The notes beneath the pieces were generated by a model. That model did no database searches. It had not been told where the DNA came from and saw nothing but the letters and a program-made list of their open reading frames with translations. Shown piece after piece: positions 52,231 through 61,154 of a stretch of DNA of 64,000 bases. Numbering within the stretch: position 1 is the stretch's first letter; each line of letters starts with the position of its first letter. This DNA is from Thermoplasma acidophilum DSM 1728 (GTDB lineage Archaea > Thermoplasmatota > Thermoplasmata > Thermoplasmatales > Thermoplasmataceae). The translations under genes and the position numbers were made by a program. The DNA is taken from NCBI RefSeq assembly GCF_000195915.1, contig NC_002578.1, positions 434,001 through 498,000 on the forward strand, in the 5' to 3' direction.

Positions 52231-52382
52231 TCGCATGCGGGATCTCAGTGAAGGCACGCATATGCCGTGAAATGGCCTGTCGCCCGCAGGATAGTAACCG
52301 ATCAGCCATTTGCTGAGAGATGGCCGGCGAATCGGATGCTGGACGCTGTGATGAAGACGTATCTGGAACCAGTGGTGAATAG
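52231..52382 (+). ncRNA. Structured leader RNA with alternative folds upstream of the TPR gene (candidate riboswitch)
   Basis: A TATA-like ATATCTTTAAG (52202-52212) predicts a start near 52234, which leaves about 150 nt before the TPR gene. Perfect pairings nest: TCTCAG 52243-52248 with CTGAGA 52313-52318; inside it GGCA/TGCC (52253-52266) and AAATGGC/GCCATTT (52270-52276 with 52305-52311), the latter holding CTG/CAG with loop CGCCCG. GCGGG at 52237-52241 can reach that loop (CCCGC, 52283-52287), a possible pseudoknot. A rival fold pairs GCCAT 52305-52309 with ATGGC 52320-52324 and CCGAT 52298-52302 with ATCGG 52331-52335. No known riboswitch class matches. Confidence 0.45.
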
Positions 52383-53114
52383 ATGGGAGAAGTTGAAGAC
52401 CTGTTGAAGAATGCTGATAAGAATTTCGAGAAGGAGAAATACATAGATTCGCTGCGTGATTATCTTGCCGTCCTCGACAAGGTGGACGATGAAAGCCTGA
52501 AGGCTGAGATATGCTATAAGGTGTCTCAGATATATCATTACCTGCAGAAAGATGATCCACAGAATGCGCTCAAGTACGCCCAGATGTCCATGGATCTTCA
52601 TGCAAAGCACGGGGAAGACGATCTGACGGTCCTTGATCTCATAAACATTGCCTCAATACTCATGGATTCCGGGGATAAGAAGGGGGCACTTCAGAAACTG
52701 GATGAAGCGATACAGAAGGCGAAAGATATGGGCGATGACGAGATTCAGCTGATAGCCATGTCATCAAAGGCCAGCATGATCGCGGAAGATAACAGGGAGG
52801 AGGCCCTAAAGCTCTATCAGGAGGTCATGAGGAAGAGCCAGGAGATCGGAGACATAGAGGACTACTTCGATGCCGTTCAGGGCATAGTCAATATGGTCAG
52901 GGAAGAGGACGAGCACAGGGCCTTTGAGATGATTATGAAGGCCATAGAGGAGCTTGAAAACTACATCTCAGGCATAAAGAGCAAGAAGGAGAAAAAGGAC
53001 GTGGCGGATTCCTTCTCATATCTTTACGATACCGCATCGGACATTGCCATGTCCATCGGGGATGTAGATCAGGCTATGGAGATAGCCAAAAGGCTTCAGA
53101 AGATCGTTTCATAA
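52383..53114 (+). CDS. TPR-repeat protein
   Basis: A 243-residue all-helical protein built from about five tetratricopeptide-like repeats: LLKNADKNFEKEKYIDSLRD, ALKYAQMSMDLHAKHGEDDL, IASILMDSGDKKGALQKLDE with its follow-up, EALKLYQEVMRKSQEIGDIE, and a degenerate last one. Such proteins are scaffolds for protein complexes; no partner domain is seen. No signal peptide. Its unusual long leader (52231-52382) sets it apart from the mostly leaderless genes in the window and suggests post-initiation control. Two bases after its end region comes the convergent DUF2240-like gene, 6 bp away. Confidence 0.78.
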   Translation: MGEVEDLLKNADKNFEKEKYIDSLRDYLAVLDKVDDESLKAEICYKVSQIYHYLQKDDPQNALKYAQMSMDLHAKHGEDDLTVLDLINIASILMDSGDKKGALQKLDEAIQKAKDMGDDEIQLIAMSSKASMIAEDNREEALKLYQEVMRKSQEIGDIEDYFDAVQGIVNMVREEDEHRAFEMIMKAIEELENYISGIKSKKEKKDVADSFSYLYDTASDIAMSIGDVDQAMEIAKRLQKIVS

Positions 53115-53120
53115 CCGCAC

Positions 53121-53603
53121 TCAGGAGAGGAACATCTTCTTCTCCTCTATCTCCCTCACGAAATCAGATACGTCGATGCCCTCGTCCAGGAGGACGCTGA
53201 GGAGAACCGTTTGAAAGGACAGGTATTTTGTGTTTTCCATGAGTGTTCTCGCCCTGGTTATGGCCTCCTTCTTTGTTATCCTGCCAGAGGCTGCAGCGGC
53301 ATCAAGTATCCTATCTATGATTGGTTTGTCCGCATTGCTTGAGAATAATGTTTTATCATCGACGGTGAAGTCAAGCGGCACAACAACACCGCTGGTGCTG
53401 AAATTTGGAGAGTATCTGTCACCCTTCTTGACAAGGAGCCCCTCAGCTGTGGCAGCATCCACAAATTTCCTTACGGAATCCGGCGGAAGCATCTTCCTCC
53501 TGAATGAGATCACGTTTATGAAATCCTGCGCTGTGAGAGAATCAGGCCTCTTCAAATCAGCAGACACTATGGCTATGATCTTCCTAGCGGCATCCTTATC
53601 CAT
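53121..53603 (-). CDS. DUF2240-like archaeal protein
   Basis: A 160-residue soluble protein. DFINVISFRRKMLPPDSVRK then FVDAATAEGLLVKKGDRYSP resemble the archaeal DUF2240 family (PF09999, from memory), which looks like a helical winged-helix-type N-terminus with a helical C-terminal half (ILDAAAASGRITKKEAITRA). It may bind nucleic acid, but no activity is known. Divergent from the repair fusion gene, with only 89 bp between the two starts, so the promoters are back to back. Family naming is moderate. Confidence 0.68.
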   Translation of the reverse strand: MDKDAARKIIAIVSADLKRPDSLTAQDFINVISFRRKMLPPDSVRKFVDAATAEGLLVKKGDRYSPNFSTSGVVVPLDFTVDDKTLFSSNADKPIIDRILDAAAASGRITKKEAITRARTLMENTKYLSFQTVLLSVLLDEGIDVSDFVREIEEKKMFLS

Positions 53604-53692
53604 GACTTGACGATGAAAGATGCATAGAAATACTTTTCAGCCCTGCGCTCCAATTCGATCAATTATTTATGCTGGGCTCAATTGCATGCTCA

Positions 53693-54640
53693 ATGGAATT
53701 TGAGGATTTCGATCTTTACTCGTATTTTTACGGTCTTGTAAAGCAGATCCCTGAGGGATACGTTACAACCTATGGCGATCTGGCCCAGGCCCTGGGAGAT
53801 CCCATTGCGGCCAGGGCTGTTGGATACATGCTTTCCATAAATGAAGATCCTGACACCATCCCGTGCTACAGGGTTGTCCTGCACGACGGCACCGTTGGAA
53901 ACTACACCCATCCGCTGGGGCCTATGGAGAAGGTGAGACGCCTCAGGGCCGACGGAATACCCGTAGTAGATGGCATGATAGAGAACTTCGATCGCTATCG
54001 GTTCAGGGATTTCAAAACGGACCAGCCACTGAGGAAGATGCAGCAATATCAGGAATACATAGCTCGAAAGTACAGCGAATCTGGAGCCGGTGAATTCAGA
54101 ACCGTGGCAGCCTTCGATGTCTCATACGAGGAAAGGAGGGCATTTGCCTCGATGGTGATACAGGACGGGTCCACGATAGAGGCCTACGTGATCAGTGACG
54201 GAATTAACTTTCCTTACATACCTGGGTATCTGGCCTTCAGGGAGTTCAGGTTTATAAAGAAGCTTTACAGGAAGGCTGATCTGCTGCTGATAGACGGCAA
54301 CGGCATTCTGCATCCGCGTTTTGCAGGTCTGGCCACCCATGCCGGCGTACTGCTGGACCGCGCATCGATAGGTGTTGCCAAGCATCTGACGAGATCCACC
54401 AGGCATCAGGACATAATATACATGCAGGATCGGCCTGTAGGCGTCATGATCAGGAAGAACATGATCGTCAGTCCGGGGAATTTCATCGACGTCAACGGAT
54501 CAGCGGATACGGTCAGGAAAATGTGGAATGATCGCTACCCATGGCCACTGAAACTGGCGCATCAGCTTAGCACGCGGCATGCGGAAACAGGAGGTCGCGT
54601 ATCCGAGTACAGCATCGAATCAGCGCACGAACTCCACTAG
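53693..54640 (+). CDS. Alkyltransferase-like domain fused to endonuclease V
   Basis: A 315-residue DNA repair fusion. Residues about 8-95 are the DNA-binding domain of O6-alkylguanine-DNA alkyltransferase: [19 protein letters not shown] with the base-flipping Arg, and [16 protein letters not shown] with Cys58. The usual PCHR is PCYR, so activity may be changed. Residues about 135-315 are endonuclease V: Asp142 (FDVSYE), Glu184 (LAFREF), Asp201 ([12 protein letters not shown]), cutting near deaminated bases. A TATA (53661-53670) 27 bp upstream supports the ATG at 53693, not 53669. Known from Thermoplasma as a bifunctional protein. Confidence 0.9.
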
Positions 54641-54688
54641 GCCCAGGATATCGTAGCATAGAACCAACACCTTTCATGGTCTTCTGAA

Positions 54689-55843
54689 TCAGGTGTAGCG
54701 GTCGAGTGCTTCCCTGGCCATTCTTAAGAATTCAGGAGGTATACTCGGCTCCCCAGAGGTAATGCTGCCGTCCACGCATTCCGCATCTATCGATCGCCTG
54801 GCCTCATCTAGTTCTGCAGCGTTTCTGGCCATCAGAACCACTGACGGACCGGCATCGATCGAGAATCCTACAGCTCTTCCGCCGGACCGCATCTCCAGTA
54901 TCCTGCTTACTACGTCAATGGTTTTTTCTGTCCAGAGTATCGATCGGGAGGACATTAGTGTAGCATGCATCATCAGGGAGCTGTTCGTCGCAGTCCTTAT
55001 AATGGTGTCTGCATCAAATTCTGAGTTAAGCAGATCCAGAAGCGCATGCCTTGTATAGGTAGCCCATTCTCTATAAAAAGGCGATCTTAAAGCAACCTCG
55101 TGTATATTGGAACGGTGGAAATCCGCCGCTATGGGAACAGCGCAGAGAGCAATGCCCGTATCTGGCATCGGAAGTCCAAGAGCAAATGATGTGTCATGCG
55201 CGTAGCCTGGCCATGAGATCAATACGGATAGAGGGCCGGTTGTCGATGCTGCGCCTGATCCAGACACGAGTCTGGCCATCTTCGAAAGAAACGGGCCGTC
55301 TTCAATGGCGGACTCATCGAAAACGGATCTGGCCACTGATCGGGCAAATGCTGCAGCTACAGCAGCCGATTCCCAATGTCCACAGCCGCCTCCCTGTTTA
55401 TTATCGACCTTTATGTACACATGGAACGAACCTCTGATGGAGTAGATGCTTCTCAATAATTGCACGACCCTTCTGGCCATGATCATCGTTTGTTCGTCCT
55501 GTCTTCCATTCAGTATGAAGGTATCTTCGCCTATATTCTCAGTAAGAACAAGTGCAGCATAGGCCCGTGAGAAATCGGCAGCCATGGAGACGCAGGGAAA
55601 GTTCAGTATGTTGAAAGTGGAATCATAGTAACCCAGGGATTTGATTATTCCGATTTCAGAATAGCCAGCTCCAAATGCTATTTTACGGTATGCCGGTCTT
55701 ATTGCATGCATACCGGGCCTTCTGTAAATCCCGCGATCCCTGAGCAGTTTTTCCATGTCAAAGGGCTGCACATGATAATATTGGTTATAGGTATAAATAC
55801 TGTCATGCCAAGATTTCCCTGACGCCATAAGATGCGGGGCCAT
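54689..55843 (-). CDS. GHMP-superfamily protein like mevalonate-diphosphate decarboxylase
   Basis: A 384-residue relative of mevalonate diphosphate decarboxylase. RLVSGSGAASTTGP (191-204) corresponds to the GSGSACRS block, and FSIDAGPSVVLM (328-339) to the FDAGPN block with the catalytic Asp. The usual glycine-rich ATP loop is GGGCGHWESAAVAAA, with Gly-His-Trp-Glu instead of Gly-x-Ser-Ser-Ala, so phosphate handling may differ. Thermoplasma uses a modified route through mevalonate 3-phosphate and 3,5-bisphosphate with several such homologues. Whether this one is a kinase, a decarboxylase or another enzyme is open. TATA near 55868 supports the ATG at 55843. Confidence 0.75.
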   Translation of the reverse strand: MAPHLMASGKSWHDSIYTYNQYYHVQPFDMEKLLRDRGIYRRPGMHAIRPAYRKIAFGAGYSEIGIIKSLGYYDSTFNILNFPCVSMAADFSRAYAALVLTENIGEDTFILNGRQDEQTMIMARRVVQLLRSIYSIRGSFHVYIKVDNKQGGGCGHWESAAVAAAFARSVARSVFDESAIEDGPFLSKMARLVSGSGAASTTGPLSVLISWPGYAHDTSFALGLPMPDTGIALCAVPIAADFHRSNIHEVALRSPFYREWATYTRHALLDLLNSEFDADTIIRTATNSSLMMHATLMSSRSILWTEKTIDVVSRILEMRSGGRAVGFSIDAGPSVVLMARNAAELDEARRSIDAECVDGSITSGEPSIPPEFLRMAREALDRYT

Positions 55844-56078
55844 CGCCTGGATCAGTGAAATTCCTATATATCGTGAGGTGAATTGAGCTCTCGGATGGAA
55901 AATTCATGCGGAGGCGGATGGCATGAAGCATCGTTTTGATATGACTGCAGGAGGGCACGTATGATCGCATGTACGTATCTGGTTAATCGGAGCGTTATCC
56001 GCATACACTTGAAGTGCAGATAAATGAAAAGGCCGTTCATAACATAACTTTAATCTATTATGTATTATTATGCTACAT

Positions 56079-57776
56079 ATGGATAGTTTCTGGAAGAAGA
56101 AGCTGGATGAATTCAAGACCGTGAAGAAAAACGAGGAATATGAAAGATGGGTCTCCAGCACCCTTGCCCCCTGGAACAGGCAGACAGGATACAAGGAGAA
56201 GAAATATCAAAATTCATCTGAGATCACGCTAAAGGAGGTGTACACGAAGGAGGATGTGCCCGATCTTGACAGGAAGCTTGGAATGCCAGGCGAATATCCC
56301 TTCACCAGGGGTATCTATCCCAACATGTACCGTGGCAAGTTATGGACCATGAGGATGTTTTCCGGTTTCGGAACGCCGGAGGATACGAACAGGCGTCTGC
56401 ATTACCTGATAGAGAACGGAGAGACTGGTCTAAGCATAGCCTTCGATATGCCGACGCTCTACGGTTACGATGCTGACAACCCAAGATCAGAGGGTGAAAT
56501 AGGAAAATGTGGGGTTAACGTGTCTACCCTGAAGGACATGGAAACGATCTTCAAGGGTATCGACCTCAGCAAGGTATCCACATCCATGACGATCAACGCA
56601 CCGGCTGCAATACTGACAGCCATGTACCTTGCAATAGCCAAGAAGCAGGGCGTGCCTTTCGATAAGGTATCCGGTACCGTTCAGGCAGACATACTGAAGG
56701 AATACATTGCCCAGAAGGAGTGGATGTATCCTCCTGAGGCGCATATAAGAATAATACGTGATATGATGGTCTACTGCACCAAAAACGTCCCTAAATGGAA
56801 CTATATAAGCATATCCGGCTATCATATAAGGGAAGCCGGATCGAGTGCAGTGCAGGAGCTTGCATTCACCCTTGCCGATGGCTTCTACTATGTCGATCTA
56901 GGCATAAAGGCAGGCCTCAACGTTGATGAATTCGCTCCGAGGCTTTCCTTCTTCTTCAACTCGTCCATAAACTTCTTCGAAGAGATAGCAAAGATGAGAG
57001 CTGCAAGGCGAATATGGGCCACAGTTCTGAAAGAAAAATACGGTGCGAAGAATCCGAGGTCAATGATGCTCAGGTTCCACACGCAGACCTCTGGATATAC
57101 GCTCACATGGCAGCAGCCTCTCAACAATATTATACGCACGACCATTGAGGCCATGGCTGCGGTTCTTGGTGGCACGCAGAGCCTGCACACGAACTCATAC
57201 GATGAGGCATGGGCTCTTCCATCGGACCAGGCCGTCAAGGTGGCGCTCAGAACGCAGCAGATAATAGCCGAGGAGAGCGGCATACCGGACGTCATAGATC
57301 CCCTGGGGGGATCCTATTATGTGGAATGGCTCACTGACAGGATGGAGGAAGAGGCATACAGGTACTTTGACAGGATCGAAAGCATGGGAGGCATCCTTGA
57401 GGCCATAAAGAAGGGATACATACAGAAGGAGATCGCGGACACATCTTACAAGAGGCAGAAGCGCCTTGAGAGCGGCGAGGAGATAATGGTCGGAGTTAAC
57501 AAGTACATCGAAGAGGGTGAAGAACCCATCAATTACCTCAAGATAGACAAGAAGGCAGAGGAGGCACAGATAGCAAGGCTGAAAGAGGTGAAGAGTACAA
57601 GGGACGAGGAAAAGGTCAGGAAGGCCCTTGAAGACCTCAGAAAAGCCATGCTGGATGAGAATGAGAACCTGATGCCTTACTACATCAGGGCTGTGGAAGC
57701 TTATGCAACAGTTCAGGAGATATCAGACGTAGGGAGGGAGATATTTGGAAGCTGGAAAGAACCTGTCATCGTCTAG
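56079..57776 (+). CDS. mcmA1: Methylmalonyl-CoA mutase large subunit
   Basis: About 565 residues, the catalytic TIM-barrel part of the B12-dependent mutase that turns methylmalonyl-CoA into succinyl-CoA. [40 protein letters not shown] and [18 protein letters not shown] are the substrate-site signatures. The B12-binding domain is missing here and is on the next gene, as in other archaea. A TATA-like AACTTTAATCTA near 56046-56057 favours the ATG at 56079; an ATG at 56070 is three codons earlier. It overlaps the small subunit by 32 bp. Needed for propionyl-CoA from amino acids and odd-chain acids. Confidence 0.96.
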   Translation: MDSFWKKKLDEFKTVKKNEEYERWVSSTLAPWNRQTGYKEKKYQNSSEITLKEVYTKEDVPDLDRKLGMPGEYPFTRGIYPNMYRGKLWTMRMFSGFGTPEDTNRRLHYLIENGETGLSIAFDMPTLYGYDADNPRSEGEIGKCGVNVSTLKDMETIFKGIDLSKVSTSMTINAPAAILTAMYLAIAKKQGVPFDKVSGTVQADILKEYIAQKEWMYPPEAHIRIIRDMMVYCTKNVPKWNYISISGYHIREAGSSAVQELAFTLADGFYYVDLGIKAGLNVDEFAPRLSFFFNSSINFFEEIAKMRAARRIWATVLKEKYGAKNPRSMMLRFHTQTSGYTLTWQQPLNNIIRTTIEAMAAVLGGTQSLHTNSYDEAWALPSDQAVKVALRTQQIIAEESGIPDVIDPLGGSYYVEWLTDRMEEEAYRYFDRIESMGGILEAIKKGYIQKEIADTSYKRQKRLESGEEIMVGVNKYIEEGEEPINYLKIDKKAEEAQIARLKEVKSTRDEEKVRKALEDLRKAMLDENENLMPYYIRAVEAYATVQEISDVGREIFGSWKEPVIV

Positions 57777-58185
57777 GCCGATAAAGGTACTGCTTGCCAA
57801 GCCGGCGATCGATGGCCATGATCGCGGCATATTCGTACTGGCCCGGGCCCTGAGGGATGCAGGCATGGACGTCATCTACGCCGGCCTGCTACCAACCCCG
57901 GAGCAGGTGGTGGACATAGCCATAAGCGAGGATGTGGACGTCATCGGGCTGAGCCTTCTGAACGGCGCGCACATGACTGCTTTCAAGAAGGTCGTGGATC
58001 TTCTAAAGGAGCGTGGCGTGGACGATATAGCGGTCGTTGGCGGCGGCATAATACCGGATGATGACAAGCCAAAACTGGAGGCTATCGGTGTAACCGGGAA
58101 TTACGGTCCTGGGACGCCGTTATCCACAATCATCGATCACATACGAAAGCGCGGGGAAGAGGCCAGAAAGAAGAAGGAGATGTAA
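57745..58185 (+). CDS. mcmA2: Methylmalonyl-CoA mutase small subunit (B12-binding)
   Basis: A 146-residue cobalamin-binding Rossmann protein. The lower-ligand motif is DGHDRG (Asp23-x-His25-x-x-Gly28), followed by the [14 protein letters not shown] (SxL) and [11 protein letters not shown] (GG) motifs, as in the C-terminal domain of the bacterial mutase. The start is a TTG with GGGAGGGAG just upstream, inside the end of the large-subunit gene. It ends directly (0 bp) before the GTPase gene, so all three genes are one operon. Confidence 0.95.
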   Translation: MEAGKNLSSSRPIKVLLAKPAIDGHDRGIFVLARALRDAGMDVIYAGLLPTPEQVVDIAISEDVDVIGLSLLNGAHMTAFKKVVDLLKERGVDDIAVVGGGIIPDDDKPKLEAIGVTGNYGPGTPLSTIIDHIRKRGEEARKKKEM

Positions 58186-59151
58186 ATGGACACGGATTCC
58201 ATCGTCAGAGGCATATCGGCCGGAGATCAGAGGATCATAGCGAGGGCGATATCGATAATCGAGGAGGATAATGACAGGTCTTACGATATAATCCGTTCGA
58301 TATATGGCATGACTGGCCGAGCGCACATAATAGGCATCACCGGACCGCCTGGTGTTGGAAAGAGTACAATGATCGGCGTTCTGTCCAGGAAGCTCACCGA
58401 GATGGGGAAAAAGGTATCGATACTTGCCGTTGATGCCAGCAGCCCGTTCAGCGGTGGCACGATTCTGGGAAACAGGATAAGGATGCAGGATACGCTGTCC
58501 CGTTACGGGATATACATGCGCAGTGTTTCGAACCGCGGCATGACAGGGGGCCTGTCCAGATCCACCTGGAACATAGTCAAGGTGCTAGATGCTGCCGGAA
58601 GCGATTTCATAATCATAGAAACGGTCGGTGCGGGGCAATCGGATATAGATATAGTCTATCTCGCCGACACGGTGATTGTAACTCTGGCACCCGGGCTAGG
58701 AGACAGCATACAGGCCATAAAATCTGGAATGATGGAGATAGGCGATATCTTCGTCATAAACAAGATGGATCGCGAGGACTCTTTCTTTGCCCTGAAGGAC
58801 ATAATGGACAACGTATACGAGAGGAACGGCTGGATGCCGCGTGTGGTTGGAACAAATTCGCTCAAGGCTGAAGGCTACGATGATCTGATAAAGGCCATAG
58901 GGGATCATCAGAAGTTCTCGGAGATGAACGGAGACAAGAGGCGCATAAGGTACAGGGAGGAGGTCCGCCTGGCCCTTTCCAGGATCGTGGACAGGCAGGT
59001 CTGGAAAGAGTTCGGAAAGATACTGCAGAGCGGTGAGATAGACGCATACTACGACGATCACATCGATCCGAACACGGTGGCGACGGAGATATTCATGCAT
59101 AACGGTGAGATGCCTCAGGGCCATTCCGTGGAGAAGAGGATCGGATTCTGA
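58186..59151 (+). CDS. meaB: Methylmalonyl-CoA mutase-associated GTPase MeaB (ArgK)
   Basis: A 321-residue G3E-type GTPase that loads cobalamin and guards the mutase. The P loop is GPPGVGKST (53-61). LAVDASSPFSGGTILGNRIR and the switch region MRSVSNRGMTGGLSRSTWNI follow, then IIIETVGAGQSDIDIVYLAD (base-recognition and Walker B-like) and FVINKMDRED (NKxD). It starts 1 bp after the small-subunit stop, so it is translated with the mutase. The old name LAO/AO transport ATPase is misleading here. Confidence 0.94.
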   Translation: MDTDSIVRGISAGDQRIIARAISIIEEDNDRSYDIIRSIYGMTGRAHIIGITGPPGVGKSTMIGVLSRKLTEMGKKVSILAVDASSPFSGGTILGNRIRMQDTLSRYGIYMRSVSNRGMTGGLSRSTWNIVKVLDAAGSDFIIIETVGAGQSDIDIVYLADTVIVTLAPGLGDSIQAIKSGMMEIGDIFVINKMDREDSFFALKDIMDNVYERNGWMPRVVGTNSLKAEGYDDLIKAIGDHQKFSEMNGDKRRIRYREEVRLALSRIVDRQVWKEFGKILQSGEIDAYYDDHIDPNTVATEIFMHNGEMPQGHSVEKRIGF

Positions 59152-59220
59152 TCAGATTGCGATGGCGAATCAGAGACGCCTGGCCGTTGCTTCGGAATCA
59201 AAATAAATTTTTCATATTCC

Positions 59221-59267
59221 ATCGCAAAACGGTACTGTTTTTACTGGGCGGAAATTGGTTTTGCGAT
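59221..59267. promoter_or_regulatory. 10-bp inverted repeat before the DJ-1 gene
   Basis: ATCGCAAAAC (59221-59230) and GTTTTGCGAT (59258-59267) are perfect inverted copies, 27 bp apart. They lie 46-92 bp before the DJ-1 start and just upstream of its TATA (GTATAAATAA, about 59277-59286). They could bind a regulator as a looped or double site, or form a hairpin at the end of the mutase operon. The T-rich spacer (CTGTTTTTACT) adds nothing decisive. Confidence 0.45.
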
Positions 59268-59312
59268 ATCCGCAACGTATAAATAACGTGGTTTCATAGT
59301 TTTCTGATAGCC

Positions 59313-59873
59313 ATGGTAAGAGTACTCATTCTGACAGGAGATGCCGGAGAATCGCTCGAGGTGATGTATCCTCTCCAGAGGATGAAGGAGGAGGGCTTTG
59401 AGGTCGATGTGGCTGCGCCTGAAAAGAAGAAGATTCAGCTCGTTGTCCATGATTTCGAGGAAGGCTTCGACACGTATACGGAGAAACCCGGATACAAGCT
59501 TCAGGCAGATCTTGCATTCAAGGACGTAGATCCGTCAAAATACGATGCCCTGATAATACCTGGAGGCCGCGCTCCGGAATACATAAGGAACGACAAGGAC
59601 TTCATACGAATAGTGAAATACTTTTTTGAGAAGCACAGCCCTGTGGCAGAACTATGCCATGCACCGCTGGCGCTGGCCGCAGCCGGTGTGCTCAAAGGAA
59701 GGACAACAGCGGCATATCCTGCTCTGGCACCAGATGTTGCAATTGCCGGTGGCCAGTTCGTAGATGGAGCCGCAGTCATAGACGGCAATCTGGTTTCAGC
59801 CAGAGCATGGCCAGATCATCCTGAGTGGATGAGGGCCTTCATAAAGCTGCTGAAGGAAAAAGTTAAAAAATAA
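59313..59873 (+). CDS. DJ-1/PfpI-family protein
   Basis: A 186-residue protein of the PfpI group of the DJ-1 superfamily. The nucleophile elbow is AELCHAPLALAAAGVLKGR with Cys115 and His116; ALIIPGGRAPEYIRND precedes it. An acidic residue near the N-terminus (Glu13-16, AGESLE) completes the site. Members are called intracellular proteases, glyoxalases or deglycases; activity is disputed. The TATA box 27 bp upstream suggests leaderless transcription, and the inverted repeat before it suggests regulation, perhaps by stress. Single gene. Confidence 0.9.
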   Translation: MVRVLILTGDAGESLEVMYPLQRMKEEGFEVDVAAPEKKKIQLVVHDFEEGFDTYTEKPGYKLQADLAFKDVDPSKYDALIIPGGRAPEYIRNDKDFIRIVKYFFEKHSPVAELCHAPLALAAAGVLKGRTTAAYPALAPDVAIAGGQFVDGAAVIDGNLVSARAWPDHPEWMRAFIKLLKEKVKK

Positions 59874-59885
59874 AATATTCCAATT

Positions 59886-60791
59886 TTATATGTGCACGGC
59901 CTTGTGCACTGCGTCGTCCATGAGTGCCAGGGCGTATCCAGTCATTCTCTCAAGTTCCTTGTTTGATTCGGATGAACTCTTCAGGTTCTGAAGTATCTCA
60001 TGGGCGTTTCTCCTTATTCTCGGTGCCATGTTTATGTCCTCAGTCTTGAACATGCTTATTATGTTCTCCATCGTATTTATGAGAAGAAGTACCTCATCCC
60101 TGGGCTTCATGTCCTCCTGTTTTATGTTGCCTATCAGCAACCTGGTGTGCGTTATGAACCTGCCGAGATCCCTGGATGCCACGGCATACAGTATTATGTC
60201 CTTTATCGGGACGTCAAGCTTGTACTTGTCATCGCGCTGCACCGTCAGGGCTATGCTCCTGATCAGCTTGTAGTAGTCGGAGTTCAGTGCAAGGCATCTG
60301 GACGTCAGATCCTGCTTCATGTCCTCCCTCGGCGTCTCAATGACCTTGGTCACATCCTTGAGTATGGACAGGGCCTTGTTTGAAAAGTCGAAGAAAGAAT
60401 CCTGCACCTTGAGTATCTCTTCATCGACCTCAAATACAAGAGAATTGAATGTTTCCTCCTTCAGGTTCAATCCTGGAAGCTGTAGCTGAAGCATCTTTAT
60501 CCTGTCCTTCACGTCCCTTGAGATGACGTCCTTGGACTGCAGGGATATCTTTGTCATTCCCTGCATATAGTAGACGGAGATCAGATATTCGGCCGTCTCC
60601 TCGTCTGTATATTCTATAACCCTCTCTGAGTTGAAATCCTTCTTCGGCCTTATCTTTATTATCCCTGAGGATTCAAAGACCTCGACTTCTCTGGTCACAT
60701 CGAGGCCGTTGTCCCTAACCCAGTCCGACGGCAGAGACACTATGTAGCTTCCTCCCTTTATCTTCTGAATTCTTCTGAGATTAGTTGACAT
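59886..60791 (-). CDS. AbrB-PhoU domain regulator
   Basis: A 301-residue protein. Residues about 5-50 are a SpoVT/AbrB DNA-binding segment (RIQKIKGGSYIVSLPSDWVR). Two PhoU-like helical bundles follow from about 100 to 301 (SFFDFSNKALSILKDVTKVI; LERMTGYALALMDDAVHKAV). This AbrB-PhoU arrangement is common in archaea and is thought to link phosphate status to gene expression. No phosphate transporter is near. TATA-like ATTTATAATTTATATAAACC is just upstream of the ATG. Its target promoters are unknown. It is convergent with the DJ-1 gene. Confidence 0.86.
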   Translation of the reverse strand: MSTNLRRIQKIKGGSYIVSLPSDWVRDNGLDVTREVEVFESSGIIKIRPKKDFNSERVIEYTDEETAEYLISVYYMQGMTKISLQSKDVISRDVKDRIKMLQLQLPGLNLKEETFNSLVFEVDEEILKVQDSFFDFSNKALSILKDVTKVIETPREDMKQDLTSRCLALNSDYYKLIRSIALTVQRDDKYKLDVPIKDIILYAVASRDLGRFITHTRLLIGNIKQEDMKPRDEVLLLINTMENIISMFKTEDINMAPRIRRNAHEILQNLKSSSESNKELERMTGYALALMDDAVHKAVHI

Positions 60792-61154
60792 TTCAATGGG
60801 GAGATTTATAATTTATATAAACCTTTTATCATCATTGATCGAAATCCGTAAAGAAATATTAGTTAAACTTTTGAAATAAATCACTGACGCCTGTTCATTT
60901 ATAATATTTTAGTTGAAAGATATTTAAAATATTCCGATTGGACTATGATGCGGAAACCGTTTTAAAGCCTTTTTTAATGTAAAGCCTATAATTTGCCGAA
61001 ATAGCCATTTCATGACTGTATCTATCATTTCTTTATGATGTAAATTTCCGTTATAGGCCTCATTGGCGGTGATCAATTTCACATAAAAATTGTTCTATAT
61101 GTGCATTTTTTGCATAGAAGAAAAGATAATTCTCTCTATTTCGTATTTTATATT
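60792..61154. other. AT-rich intergenic region, no gene seen
   Basis: This 363-bp divergent gap holds the promoters of the PhoU-type regulator (about 60806-60822) and of the YeeE transporter (AAAAGATAATT, about 61119-61130). It is rich in TTTAAAA-type words (for example at 60961-60975). No RNA fold, repeat array or ORF above noise was found. Confidence 0.4.
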
